From positions 992,001 to 1,056,000 of the forward strand of contig NZ_CP136136.1 in NCBI RefSeq assembly GCF_038024875.1: 64,000 bases of DNA. Direction: 5' to 3'. The stretch is from Gordonia rubripertincta. GTDB taxonomy: Bacteria; Actinomycetota; Actinomycetes; Mycobacteriales; Mycobacteriaceae. The notes beneath the pieces are model-generated. The model worked only from the letters and a program-made list of their open reading frames with translations. It was not told the DNA's origin and searched no databases. Below are positions 43,650 through 52,290 of the stretch, one piece after another; the stretch's first letter is position 1; each line of letters starts with the position of its first letter. Made by a program: the position numbers and the translations under genes.

Positions 43650-45169
43650 TGACGAATCCCGTGCGCCCGCAGTCGGACAAACTCGATCGCTCCGTGATCG
43701 TGACCGGCCTCGTGATCGTCTCGGGGATGATCATGGTGGTTCTCGACACCACCATCGTCAATGTCGCCCTGGAGTCGTTGAGCACCGAACTCGACGCCTC
43801 GCTGTCGACGACGCAGTGGGTGGTCACCGGTTATCTCCTCGCGGTCGCGCTGATCATCCCCCTCACCGGTTGGGCGATGGACCGGTTCGGCCCCAAGCCG
43901 ACCTGGATCACCGCGGTGACGCTGTTCGTCGCGGGGTCGGCCCTCTGCGCGGCGGCGTGGTCGATCGAGACCCTGATCGTGTTCCGCATCCTGCAGGGGC
44001 TCGGCGGCGGCATGCTCCTGCCGGCGGGGCAGGCCATCATCACCCGCGCCGCCGGCCCCGACCGACTCGGGCGGGCGATGGCCATCCTCGGCGTCCCCAT
44101 GCTCCTCGGCCCCGTGCTGGGACCGGTGATCGGCGGCCTGCTCGTCGAGTACACGAGCTGGCACTGGATCTTCCTCGTCAACGTGCCGGTCGGCCTCGTC
44201 GCGGTGGTACTCGCAGCGTGGAAACTGCCGTTCGGCGACAAGGCGCCCGACCGTGACCGCCTCGACCTCCTCGGCCTCGCCGTGCTCTCCGGCAGTCTGG
44301 TCGCCCTGCTCTACGGCCTTTCGCGCGCGAGCTCCCACGGCGGTTTCGGCGAGGCCGATGTACTCGGGTGGCTTCTCGGCGGTGCCGTGGGTCTGGGCCT
44401 CTACACGTGGCACAGCCTGCGAAAGGGCGAGGACTCGATCGTCGACGTCCGGCTCCTCACCAACAGGGTGTTCGCTGCGGGCACCGTCTCGGTGTTCCTG
44501 GTGGCGATCGGGCTGTTCGGCGGCATGCTGCTCCTCCCGCTCTACTACCAGACCGTTCGGGGCGAGGGAGCCCTCAACGCGGGCCTGCTACTCGCCCCGC
44601 AGGGCCTCGGCGCGATCGTCGCGATGGTGATCGGCGGCCGGATCACCGACCGCATGGGCGCCGGTTACGTGGTGCCGGTCGGTGTCGTGCTGGCGATGAT
44701 CGGCACCTATCCCTTCACCCACGTCGGGGCCGACAGTTCCTACCTGTGGCTCAGCGTCGCCCTGTTCGTCCGCGGCATGGGCCTCGGTTCGGTGATGATG
44801 CCGACGATCTCAGCCGCCTACAGCGATCTGAGCAAGGAGGTCGTGACCCGCGCAGCCCCCACCCTGTCGGCGATCCAGCAGGTCGGCGCGTCGCTGGGTA
44901 GCGCGCTTCTGGTCACGGCGTTGACCCAGCGCCTTACCCACGAGTTGAGCAACAACGGGATCCCGGCATCGGGGGGCGGCACCGACCAGATCGGCTCCGT
45001 CCCACCGGAAGCCATGCCGGTCATCGGGCCACTGATGGCGGACGCCTTCGGTTACGCCTTCTGGGTCGCGTTCGCACTCACGGCGGTGATCTTCGTTCCC
45101 GCGATGTTCCTGCCGCGACATCGCTCCCGGGGCGCCGAGACGGCCCCGGCGCCACCGGCCGGGATCTGA
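43649..45169 (+). CDS. DHA2-type (EmrB/QacA) MFS drug transporter
   Basis: 506 residues, about fourteen spans. Motif D1-like LDTTIVNVALESLS near residue 35, loop 2-3 WAMDRFGPKPTW, motif B-like FRILQGLGGGMLLPAGQAII and motif C GPVLGPVIGGLL define the family. Proton-driven export of lipophilic compounds is likely. The ATG overlaps the ligD stop (TGATG), so it may be translated from the ligD transcript, although a functional link to repair is not established. Confidence 0.9.
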   Translation: MTNPVRPQSDKLDRSVIVTGLVIVSGMIMVVLDTTIVNVALESLSTELDASLSTTQWVVTGYLLAVALIIPLTGWAMDRFGPKPTWITAVTLFVAGSALCAAAWSIETLIVFRILQGLGGGMLLPAGQAIITRAAGPDRLGRAMAILGVPMLLGPVLGPVIGGLLVEYTSWHWIFLVNVPVGLVAVVLAAWKLPFGDKAPDRDRLDLLGLAVLSGSLVALLYGLSRASSHGGFGEADVLGWLLGGAVGLGLYTWHSLRKGEDSIVDVRLLTNRVFAAGTVSVFLVAIGLFGGMLLLPLYYQTVRGEGALNAGLLLAPQGLGAIVAMVIGGRITDRMGAGYVVPVGVVLAMIGTYPFTHVGADSSYLWLSVALFVRGMGLGSVMMPTISAAYSDLSKEVVTRAAPTLSAIQQVGASLGSALLVTALTQRLTHELSNNGIPASGGGTDQIGSVPPEAMPVIGPLMADAFGYAFWVAFALTAVIFVPAMFLPRHRSRGAETAPAPPAGI

Positions 45170-45218
45170 CGGTGTCGACGAACGCACCGAACCGGCAGCC
45201 CACCAGGAGGAGTCACCC

Positions 45219-45992
45219 ATGACACGCGAGGTGTCCGGCGAGACGATCACGGTCCCCGCGGCCTACGGCGACACCGAGATGTACGTGGCCCGCCCGGCCG
45301 GGTCCGACGGCAGGCCGCTGCCCGGCGTCCTGTTCATCACCGATGTGATCGGGCTCCGCCCGCGGACCCGCGCGATGGCCGACCGCATCGCGTCGTGGGG
45401 GTACGTGGTCGCGGTGCCCCACCTCTTCTACCGCTTCGGCACCGCCGAGGAGTGGGCGCCGGCCGACGACCTGCTGTCACCCGGGACCCTCGGCGCGTTC
45501 TTCCGGGCGGCGATGCCACGGGCATCGACCCTCACGTCCGACGTCGCCCGCGCCGACCTCGTCGCGTACCTCGACGCCCTGCGCTCGGTGCCCGGTGTCT
45601 CCGCCGGTCCGATCGGCGTCACCGGATACTGCATGGGTGGACGGCTGGCCCTGAACCTGGCGGCGGCGCGTCCCACCGACGTGGCCGCCGTCGGGATCTT
45701 CCACACCGGCAACCTGGTGACCGAGGCCCCCGACAGTCCGCACCTGCACCTCGTCGACATCGAGGCGTTCGTGCTGGCGATCCACGCCGACAACGACCGC
45801 TCACTCCCCCACACCGCGGTCGCCCGGTTCGAGCATGCGCTCATCTCGAGCGGCGTCACACATTCGGCGACCGTCTACCCGGGCGCCGCGCACGGGTACA
45901 CCATGTCCGACATCCCCGCCTACCACCACGAGGCCTGCGAACACCATTTCGCCGAGCTCGAAGCCCTGTTCCGCCGAACCCTGACCGCGTGA
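45219..45992 (+). CDS. Dienelactone hydrolase family protein
   Basis: A 257-residue alpha/beta hydrolase. The nucleophile is Cys in GVTGYCMGGRLAL, with the Asp in HADNDRSLP and His in GAAHGYTMSD. This cysteine-based triad is characteristic of dienelactone hydrolases, which open lactones in aromatic degradation. Many actinobacterial members have unknown substrates. ATG 45219 has AGGAGG seven bases upstream. It follows the MFS gene by 49 bases in the same direction. Confidence 0.88.
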   Translation: MTREVSGETITVPAAYGDTEMYVARPAGSDGRPLPGVLFITDVIGLRPRTRAMADRIASWGYVVAVPHLFYRFGTAEEWAPADDLLSPGTLGAFFRAAMPRASTLTSDVARADLVAYLDALRSVPGVSAGPIGVTGYCMGGRLALNLAAARPTDVAAVGIFHTGNLVTEAPDSPHLHLVDIEAFVLAIHADNDRSLPHTAVARFEHALISSGVTHSATVYPGAAHGYTMSDIPAYHHEACEHHFAELEALFRRTLTA

Positions 45993-46159
45993 GCGCCGCC
46001 CGGGGCAGCGTGCGCCAGAGAACCCACCGCCCGTCGGGACGACTGAGCCACACCATCGCAAGGGGAGTGTGTTTCGACTCGCGGCACCCCCGTGGTGCAC
46101 GGACAAGCGGTTCCTGGGACTAGCCTCGTGGGAGTCAGTGACCGTGACAGGAGCTCTTC

Positions 46160-46897
46160 GTGTTCGTTGTCGCCCACATCAGCGACCTTCATTTCAATGG
46201 GACGCGGTTCAATCGCAGCCGCATCCAGTCGACGCTGAGTTACATCAACGCACGCGCGGCCGGGATCGACGTCCTGCTGGTCACCGGCGACCTGGCCGAC
46301 GAGGGCGTGCCGAGCGAGTACCGAGAGGCCTACGGCGTTCTCGAGAGTCCCCTGCCGATGCTCATCACCGCGGGCAACCACGACGTCCGCGAACCGTTCA
46401 GCGCCACCCTGCTCGGCGCCGAGACGTCCGGACCGATCAACCACGCCCGACGCGTCGGCGAGGTCCTGTTCCTGATGTGCGACAGCTCGGTCCCCGGGCG
46501 CAACGACGGTTACATCGACGACCACACGATCGCCTGGATGTCGGCTCAGCTCGAAGTCGAGGACCCGCAGACACCCGTCTTCGTCGCCTTCCATCACCCG
46601 CCGGTCGAGCTGCACATGCCGTTCATGGACTCGATCCGTCAGACCGGCGAGGAACGCCTGGTACCGCTCGTCGAGCGCCACCCGAACATCGTCGCGTTCC
46701 TGTGCGGACATGCCCACACACCCGCCGTGACCCGGTTCGCCGACCGCCCGCTGTGCGTCGCGCCGGGCGTCGCCTCGACGCTGAACCTGCCGTTCGAGGG
46801 CACCGAGATCGTCAACCGCGGACAACCGCCCGGCATCGCCTTCCACATCTACGACAAGGGACGCCTCGTCACCCACTACCGTTCGGTCATGTTCTAG
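46160..46897 (+). CDS. Metallophosphoesterase, CpdA-like phosphodiesterase
   Basis: 245 residues. The five metal-binding blocks are visible: AHISDLHFN, LVTGDLADEG, ITAGNHDVR, VFVAFHHPPV and CGHAHTP. This is the class III cyclic-nucleotide phosphodiesterase (CpdA/Rv0805) pattern. Hydrolysis of cAMP is plausible, and the window also encodes an adenylate cyclase, but other phosphodiesters are possible. The GTG start has AGGAG six bases upstream. The 167-base gap before it shows no other gene. Confidence 0.9.
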   Translation: MFVVAHISDLHFNGTRFNRSRIQSTLSYINARAAGIDVLLVTGDLADEGVPSEYREAYGVLESPLPMLITAGNHDVREPFSATLLGAETSGPINHARRVGEVLFLMCDSSVPGRNDGYIDDHTIAWMSAQLEVEDPQTPVFVAFHHPPVELHMPFMDSIRQTGEERLVPLVERHPNIVAFLCGHAHTPAVTRFADRPLCVAPGVASTLNLPFEGTEIVNRGQPPGIAFHIYDKGRLVTHYRSVMF

Positions 46898-46928
46898 CCG
46901 AACTCTCCTTCGATCTCTTGCTGAGGAC

Positions 46929-47957
46929 TCAGCCCTCGGTACCCGAACCGATTGCCGACGACCCGGCGTCGAGCAACTGCTTGAGGACCTGCCCGCCTAG
47001 GTCGGTAAGCAGACCGGGCCCGGGATCGGGGAGGTTCTGCGGGAGCGCACCCGGCTGGTGGGTAGCCGGAATCCGGGCGGCACGCGTGGCCTCGAGCCGG
47101 ATTCCCCGAGTCTGATCCTTGGTCAGGGGGGTGAGGTATTTGCTGAGATCGGTGGCGGTGGTGAGGGTTCCGACGACCCGCAACCCGGTCGCGCCGAAGT
47201 CCGCCGCCCCGCGTCGGATGTGGTTGGGCGAGGTCACCAGGATGATGTCGCGAATACCCTTCGCACGCAGGATCTCCGAGGTGTTCTGCGCGTTGGCCAC
47301 GGTGGAGCCCGACTTGTCCTCCGTCAGGATGCGGCCGGTGTCGACCCCGTTCTCGACCAGCCAGTTCTTCATCGCGGCGGCCTCGGTGATGCCGTTCTTT
47401 GGGACCCCGCCGGTAACGACGATCGGTGCGGCGGTGGTGATCTCGGATTGCGCCTTGCCCGCCGTCACCCGATTCACCAACTCGGGGGCCATCTTCCCAT
47501 TCGCGTTCAACCCGAATCCCAGGACGACGATCGCGACCCGCCCGGACACCGGTTTGGGCGTGGTGTCGGGGACGATCTGCGCGGCGGTGGCGACTCCGGA
47601 GATCACGTTGCGGGCCGTGGTGGCGAGGAGAGGGTTCAATACCCGCAGGCGACCGAGCGCGGCATTGCTGACCGACACCTCCTCCATCTGATCTGCCCAG
47701 ATCGCCTGCAGAGCAAGCGCATCGGTGTCCGCTGGAGCCAGGGTCAGCGCCTTCTGCAGCGCGGCCAGACCACCGGCGACGTCACCGTTCGCGAACTTCG
47801 ACTGGGCCTCGTTGTACAGCCCGGCCGGGTCGACGGCGTCCGCCACTGTCACGACGCTCGCCCCGTCGGCGGGGAGAGACCCGGCGGCCACACCGCCGAG
47901 CGCGGCGACCGCGATGGTCGCGGCCGCCGCCAGCCGAAAGCGCTTAATTCTGGTCAC
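46929..47957 (-). CDS. YdcF/SanA-family (DUF218) exported or membrane-anchored protein
   Basis: 342 residues if GTG 47957 is used; GTG 47966 and TTG 47993 are in frame and none has a good Shine-Dalgarno. An N-terminal signal-like segment (LAAAATIAVAALGGVAAGSL) is followed by a TPR-like region (YNEAQSKFANGDVAGGLAALQKALTL). The DUF218 domain follows (AIVVLGFGLNANG, APIVVTGGVPKNG, TEAAAMKNWLVENGV, LVTSPNHIRRG). ElyC/SanA relatives act in envelope or peptidoglycan biology. Enzymatic role is not defined. Confidence 0.82.
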   Translation of the reverse strand: MTRIKRFRLAAAATIAVAALGGVAAGSLPADGASVVTVADAVDPAGLYNEAQSKFANGDVAGGLAALQKALTLAPADTDALALQAIWADQMEEVSVSNAALGRLRVLNPLLATTARNVISGVATAAQIVPDTTPKPVSGRVAIVVLGFGLNANGKMAPELVNRVTAGKAQSEITTAAPIVVTGGVPKNGITEAAAMKNWLVENGVDTGRILTEDKSGSTVANAQNTSEILRAKGIRDIILVTSPNHIRRGAADFGATGLRVVGTLTTATDLSKYLTPLTKDQTRGIRLEATRAARIPATHQPGALPQNLPDPGPGLLTDLGGQVLKQLLDAGSSAIGSGTEG

Positions 47958-47992
47958 ACCAGTCACTCGCGTAACAGTACGAGATATCCGCA

Positions 47993-48041
47993 ACGGCCTC
48001 GCACCCGTCCGATTCCAGATCGGTAACGGGCACGAGGCCGT
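47993..48041. repeat. Inverted repeat downstream of the DoxX-like gene
   Basis: ACGGCCTCGCACCCGT (47993-48008) and ACGGGCACGAGGCCGT (48026-48041) pair over 16 bases with two mismatches. It could terminate the DoxX-like transcript. There is no T tract, and the TTG candidate start of the YdcF gene sits at its edge. Confidence 0.55.
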
Positions 48042-48063
48042 CGCGACGCCTTACTCGTGCTGG

Positions 48064-48489
48064 TCAGCGGCGCAAGCCGGCGACCTTCAACAGTTCCGGA
48101 CGACGCAGGACCAGGCCGATCCACGGCAGGACGCCGAGATAGACAGCGAACAGAACCGTGCTGAACAGCGGCTCCTCGATCCTCAAGTTCGCGGTGACCG
48201 CGCCGCCCAGGTAGGCGGTGATGCCGAGCGCGCCGAGCACCGCGGTACGCGGAATCGCGTACACGACAAGGCAGACGAGCAACACCACACCCATCACGAT
48301 GGCCTGGTCGGAGTCGAAGCCGAGCTTCTCGGTGCCGTCGATCACGGCCTGCGGGCGGGTCAGCTTCCCGACGACGTCGAAGGCGAGGAATGCGCCGACA
48401 ATGCCGCTGATGACGATTCCCACGATGCGGCGCCAGTTGCGGTCGTCTGTGGTCTCGGACGCGTTCCGTGTGGTGATGTCGGTGGCCAT
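48064..48489 (-). CDS. DoxX-like small membrane protein
   Basis: 141 residues from ATG 48489, with GGGAGAA six bases upstream. Four spans: GIVISGIVGAFLAFDVVGKL, QAIVMGVVLLVCLVVYAI, GALGITAYLGGAVTANLR and STVLFAVYLGVLPWIGLVL. The pattern, including GITAYLGGAVTANLR, fits the DoxX-like (DUF4267/DoxX) families. Function unknown; DoxX relatives interact with respiratory or thiol-stress proteins. Confidence 0.78.
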   Translation of the reverse strand: MATDITTRNASETTDDRNWRRIVGIVISGIVGAFLAFDVVGKLTRPQAVIDGTEKLGFDSDQAIVMGVVLLVCLVVYAIPRTAVLGALGITAYLGGAVTANLRIEEPLFSTVLFAVYLGVLPWIGLVLRRPELLKVAGLRR

Positions 48490-48582
48490 GATGTTCTCCC
48501 TGGTGGTCGAGCGGTGTGGTGGTCGTGCAGGGACAGACACGGCGCGTCAGAGAAACTCATCGACGGTCGTAACGCGCCCGGG

Positions 48583-48999
48583 TCAGGCGGTCACCAGCTT
48601 CACCACCGGGTACTCGCGGGTGGCCTTCGTCTGATACTTCGCGTATCTGGGCTGCACACTCACGACGGCATCCCACGCAGCCGTCCGTTCCGGACCCGTC
48701 AACACCACCGGAGTGACCGGGACCGGCTGTTCGCCATGCCGTTCGACGGCCACCGAGTCGGGATGCGCCGCGAGATTCGCATACCAGTCCGGATTGCCTT
48801 TTCCGCCACCGGAAGCCACGACCAGCCAGCCGTTGTCATGCGCGAACCAGCTGAGCGGCGTCTCCCGCTGCTGGCCGGACTTGCGCCCCTTGGTGCGCAA
48901 GATGACCATGTCCATCCCCCACATGGTCCCGCTCTTGTTGCGGATCCGTTTGACGGTGCGCTCGTTCACCTTCCGTTGATACCACTGCCAGATCGACAT
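48583..48999 (-). CDS. Deazaflavin (F420)-dependent nitroreductase-family protein (DDN type)
   Basis: 138 residues. The split beta-barrel family typical of Mycobacteriales: N-terminal helix with KSGTMWGMDMVILRTKGRKSGQQRETPL, then VVASGGGKGNPDWYANLAAHP, then TPVVLTGPERTAAWDAVV and YAKYQTKATREYPVVKL. This matches the Ddn family, which uses reduced F420 to reduce quinones or nitro compounds. ATG 48999 follows GGAGGA. Substrate unknown. Confidence 0.88.
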   Translation of the reverse strand: MSIWQWYQRKVNERTVKRIRNKSGTMWGMDMVILRTKGRKSGQQRETPLSWFAHDNGWLVVASGGGKGNPDWYANLAAHPDSVAVERHGEQPVPVTPVVLTGPERTAAWDAVVSVQPRYAKYQTKATREYPVVKLVTA

Positions 49000-49124
49000 G
49001 ATCCTCCTCCGATTCGCTCCCGATACCGTCATCCTGGACGCTATCCGGCACGACCTGGGGGAGCTTCTCGATTCCTGCTCGATGTGCACCGCCCGCCGGC
49101 TCGCGGAGGACCTGTGTGAGGCAA

Positions 49125-49616
49125 CTACTCCGCGAGAGCGTCGAGCAGCGGACGAACCCGGAAGTCCACCATCTCTCTCATCACGAGGGCGGTCGTCGTG
49201 CGCTTGACGCCCTTGATGTCCAGGATGTCCCCGGCGATGCGGTACAGGTCGTCCGCATCCTTCGCGGCAACGTGCACCAGCAGGTCGGCGACCCCGGTGA
49301 GGCCGTGGACCTGCAGGACCTCGGGTATCGCCTCGAGTGCTGCACCTACCTGATCCAGCTTTCGTTGTGTGACATTGGTGAGCACGTAGGCCTGCAGCGG
49401 GTATCCGAGGACGGCCGGGTCGACGCGCCGTTCGAAGGAACGCAGGGCGCCCGCGGCGTCGAGCTTGCTCAACCGGGCCTGAACGGTGTTGCGGGACAGC
49501 CCGGTCCGCTCGGCAACCGCCATCACCGTCGCCCGCGGGTCGTCGGCGAGAGCCGTCAGGATCTTGGCGTCGATCCGGTCGGCCCGGTGTTCGCTTGGCA
49601 CGATGCCAACCTCCAT
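49125..49616 (-). CDS. Lrp/AsnC-family transcriptional regulator
   Basis: 163 residues. Helix-turn-helix RIDAKILTALADDPRATVMAVAERTGLSRNTVQARLSKLDAAG, then the RAM ligand domain (AYVLTNVTQRKLDQVGAALEAIPEVLQVHGLTG). The family senses amino acids. ATG 49616 has GGAGG eight bases upstream; an in-frame GTG six codons on is an alternative. It diverges from the AceE-like E1 gene. TTGCG repeats in the gap at helical-phase spacing suggest it controls that gene and itself. Confidence 0.9.
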   Translation of the reverse strand: MEVGIVPSEHRADRIDAKILTALADDPRATVMAVAERTGLSRNTVQARLSKLDAAGALRSFERRVDPAVLGYPLQAYVLTNVTQRKLDQVGAALEAIPEVLQVHGLTGVADLLVHVAAKDADDLYRIAGDILDIKGVKRTTTALVMREMVDFRVRPLLDALAE

Positions 49617-49653
49617 TCCCTACACCTCCGGTGAAGGTGTGCATATTGACCAG

Positions 49654-49687
49654 TTGCGACGCCAAGTATTGCGCAAACAGACTTGCG
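49654..49687. promoter_or_regulatory. Phased TTGCG repeats, candidate Lrp operator
   Basis: TTGCG occurs at 49654-49658, 49669-49673 and 49683-49687, spaced 15 and 14 bases; the middle copy is part of the palindrome TTGCGCAA. The repeats lie in the 258-base divergent gap between the Lrp gene and the E1 gene, upstream of a TTGACC (49646-49651). The rest of the gap shows no gene. Confidence 0.5.
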
Positions 49688-49874
49688 TTGCTGGACTGTC
49701 ATCACCCCTGTTCGTAGAACCGGCCAGCCTCGACGGAACACGATCCCGGCGGTGACCCGGATTTCGCCCCACCGGCCGCGACCGATCCGTCGCCGCCGCC
49801 CAGGCGACGATCAAACCTTCACATCCGCACGCCGTATCGCGGTTCGCGTGGGTGGTGTTCGAAAGCGAGTTCCC

Positions 49875-52223
49875 GTGTCCCAGTCCGCATTTTCCGATGC
49901 CGTCCCCGCACCGCCGACGCTCGGCGGCGCCGCGCCCGAGCAAGCCGCACTCGAGTCGATCCAGCAACGTGTGCTCTGGCTGTCGACCTCGATGATCCAC
50001 CACGCCAACCGGGTTCGGCCGAATCCCAGCGGGTTGAAGGTCGGCGGCCACCAGGCGTCGTGCGCGTCGATGGTCTCGATCATGACGTCGCTGTGGTTCG
50101 AGCACCTGCGCCCCGGTGATCGCGTGTCGGTGAAACCCCATGCTTCGCCGGTGCTCCACAGCATCAACTATCTGCTCGGGCAGCTCGACGAGAAGTACCT
50201 GACCACGCTTCGCGAGTTCGGTGGCCTGCAGTCGTATCCCAGCCGTTCCAAGGATCCGGACACCGTCGACTACTCCACCGGCTCGGTCGGGATCGGCGCG
50301 ACCGCCCCGATCTGGGGCGCGATGGCACGACGGTACGTCGACACCCACGTCGGGGACACCGGCCGCGGCCGGCAGTACTCGCTCGTCGGCGACGCCGAAC
50401 TCGACGAGGGCGCCGTCTGGGAGGCCATCCTCGATCCGGGGATCGCCGATCTCGGCGAGGTGGTGTGGATCGTCGACCTGAACCGCCAGTCCCTGGACCG
50501 CGTGGTGCCGAACATCGCCGCCCGTCGTCTGGAGAAGATGTTCGAGGCAGCCGGCTGGCAGGTCATCCCCGTACGGTTCGGCGAACTGCTCGAATCTCTC
50601 TTCGCCCGCCCCGGCGGCGACGCGCTGCGGACCCGCATCCTGCAGATGCCGAACCCGGAGTATCAGCGACTGCTCCGCTGCACCGCGGACGAGGTTCGCG
50701 ACCGTCTGCCCGGCAACGGTGTCGAGAGCCAGAAGATCGGCGAACTCATTGCCGCACTGGACGACGCGACCCTCCTGGCAGCGGTCCGCAACCTCGGCGG
50801 TCACGATCTGCAGGCGCTGTCGCAGGCGTACCGGCAGATCGACGACACCCGCCCGACGGTGATCATCGCCTACACCATCAAGGGTTACGGATTGCCGACG
50901 CAGGGCCACCCACAGAATCACTCGGCGCTGCTGACCGTCGAGGAGTACCGGCAGCTCGCGGCTGCCCTCGGGACGGACCCGGACCGACCGTGGGGCCGGT
51001 TCGCCGACGACGACCCGGCAGGCCGGTTGTGTGCCGCCGCAGCACAACGCCTTCTGCGGGATCCGGCGCCTCCGTTGCCCGACGTCGAGATCCCGGCCGA
51101 CTTCGGCCGTACCCCGAAGGGCACCAGTACCACCCAGGCCGCGCTCGGTCGGTCGTTGCTCGACCTGACCCGGCAATCGCCCGAAGCGGCGAAGCGCGTC
51201 GTCACCGTCAGCCCGGACGTCAGCTCGACCACGAATCTCGGTGGCTGGGTGAACAAGGTCGGCGTCTGGTCGCCCACCGAGCGGCACAACTGGTTCGCCG
51301 ATGATCCCGAGACGATCATGCACTGGAACGAACGGCCCACCGGGCAACACATGGAACTCGGTATCGCCGAGACCAATCTGGTCGGTCTGATCGGCGAACT
51401 CGGAGCCACGTGGAGCCGCTGGGGACAGCCGCTGTTGCCGATCGGCGTGCTCTACGACCCCTTCGTCGAACGTGCGCTCGAACCGTGGTCGTACGGCATC
51501 TACGCCGGAGGCCAGTCGATTCTCGTCGGCACCCCGTCCGGGGTCACGCTCGCGGCCGAGGGCGGTGCACACCAGTCGATCAAGACGCCGTCGATCGGTC
51601 TCGAGCAACCCGGTTGTGTCAGTTACGAACCGGCATTCGGGATCGACGTCGAGTGGACCCTGCTGGCCTCCCTGTCCCGGCTCGGCCGCCCCGACGGCAC
51701 GTCGGCGTATCTACGCCTGTCGACCCGTCCGGTCGATCAGTCCCTCGCCGCGGTCCCGACCGACCCGGCAGCGCGTGAACGTCGACGCCGCCAGGTGGTC
51801 GCCGGCGGTTACCCACTTCGACGGAGCGAGAACGCACAGGTGACGGTCGTGGCGATGGGGGCCCTGATCCCCGAGGCCCTCGCCGCCGCAGATCGTCTGC
51901 AGCAGCAGGGGATCGACGCCGACATCCTCTGCATCACCAGTCCCGGGCTCCTGTTCGAGGCCTGGCAGGCGCGCCAGGGACGGGGCCACGGTGAGACCTG
52001 GATTCTCGATCAGCTCTTCCCGAGCGACCGTGCCACCCCGATGGTCACGGTCCTCGACGGGCATCCCCACACCCTGGCGTTCCTGGCCGCCATCAACCGG
52101 GTGCGCAGCAGCAATCTCGGAGTCTCCCGGTTCGGTCAGGTCGGCTCCCTCGACGACGTCTACCGACATCACGGCATCGACACCGACAGCATCGTCTCCG
52201 CCGCCCTCGACATCCTGCCCTGA
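49875..52223 (+). CDS. AceE/transketolase-like thiamine-diphosphate enzyme (2-oxo-acid dehydrogenase E1 type)
   Basis: 782 residues from GTG 49875 with only a weak Shine-Dalgarno. Homodimeric E1 layout: HQASCASMVSIMTSLWFEHL at the N-terminus, then the TPP-binding motif GDAELDEG (near residue 172) ending in VDLNRQSLD. The catalytic glutamate region MELGIAETNL is near 493, and VYRHHGIDT is at the end. It resembles AceE but is shorter (about 780 against about 890-930). Regulated neighbours suggest an amino-acid-derived 2-oxo acid, and the Lrp partner supports this. No E2/E3 gene lies nearby. Decarboxylase or transketolase chemistry is possible. Confidence 0.8.
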   Translation: MSQSAFSDAVPAPPTLGGAAPEQAALESIQQRVLWLSTSMIHHANRVRPNPSGLKVGGHQASCASMVSIMTSLWFEHLRPGDRVSVKPHASPVLHSINYLLGQLDEKYLTTLREFGGLQSYPSRSKDPDTVDYSTGSVGIGATAPIWGAMARRYVDTHVGDTGRGRQYSLVGDAELDEGAVWEAILDPGIADLGEVVWIVDLNRQSLDRVVPNIAARRLEKMFEAAGWQVIPVRFGELLESLFARPGGDALRTRILQMPNPEYQRLLRCTADEVRDRLPGNGVESQKIGELIAALDDATLLAAVRNLGGHDLQALSQAYRQIDDTRPTVIIAYTIKGYGLPTQGHPQNHSALLTVEEYRQLAAALGTDPDRPWGRFADDDPAGRLCAAAAQRLLRDPAPPLPDVEIPADFGRTPKGTSTTQAALGRSLLDLTRQSPEAAKRVVTVSPDVSSTTNLGGWVNKVGVWSPTERHNWFADDPETIMHWNERPTGQHMELGIAETNLVGLIGELGATWSRWGQPLLPIGVLYDPFVERALEPWSYGIYAGGQSILVGTPSGVTLAAEGGAHQSIKTPSIGLEQPGCVSYEPAFGIDVEWTLLASLSRLGRPDGTSAYLRLSTRPVDQSLAAVPTDPAARERRRRQVVAGGYPLRRSENAQVTVVAMGALIPEALAAADRLQQQGIDADILCITSPGLLFEAWQARQGRGHGETWILDQLFPSDRATPMVTVLDGHPHTLAFLAAINRVRSSNLGVSRFGQVGSLDDVYRHHGIDTDSIVSAALDILP

Positions 52224-52225
52224 TC

Positions 52226-52277
52226 CGACGACAAGACCCCCGGGACCCGCTTTCGCGGGACCGGGGGTCTGTCGTCG
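52226..52277. terminator. Strong bidirectional terminator
   Basis: CGACGACAAGACCCCCGG (52226-52243) pairs with CCGGGGGTCTGTCGTCG (52261-52277) with one bulge. A second small hairpin (ACCCGC/GCGGGA) sits in the loop. It separates the convergent E1 gene and pntB. Confidence 0.85.
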
Positions 52278-52290
52278 AAACCGGAAGCGC

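Noticed and set aside
40991..45169. Apparent single 1392-residue LigD-transporter fusion
   Set aside because: The normal LigD C-terminus is present in another frame, and a one-base correction separates the genes.
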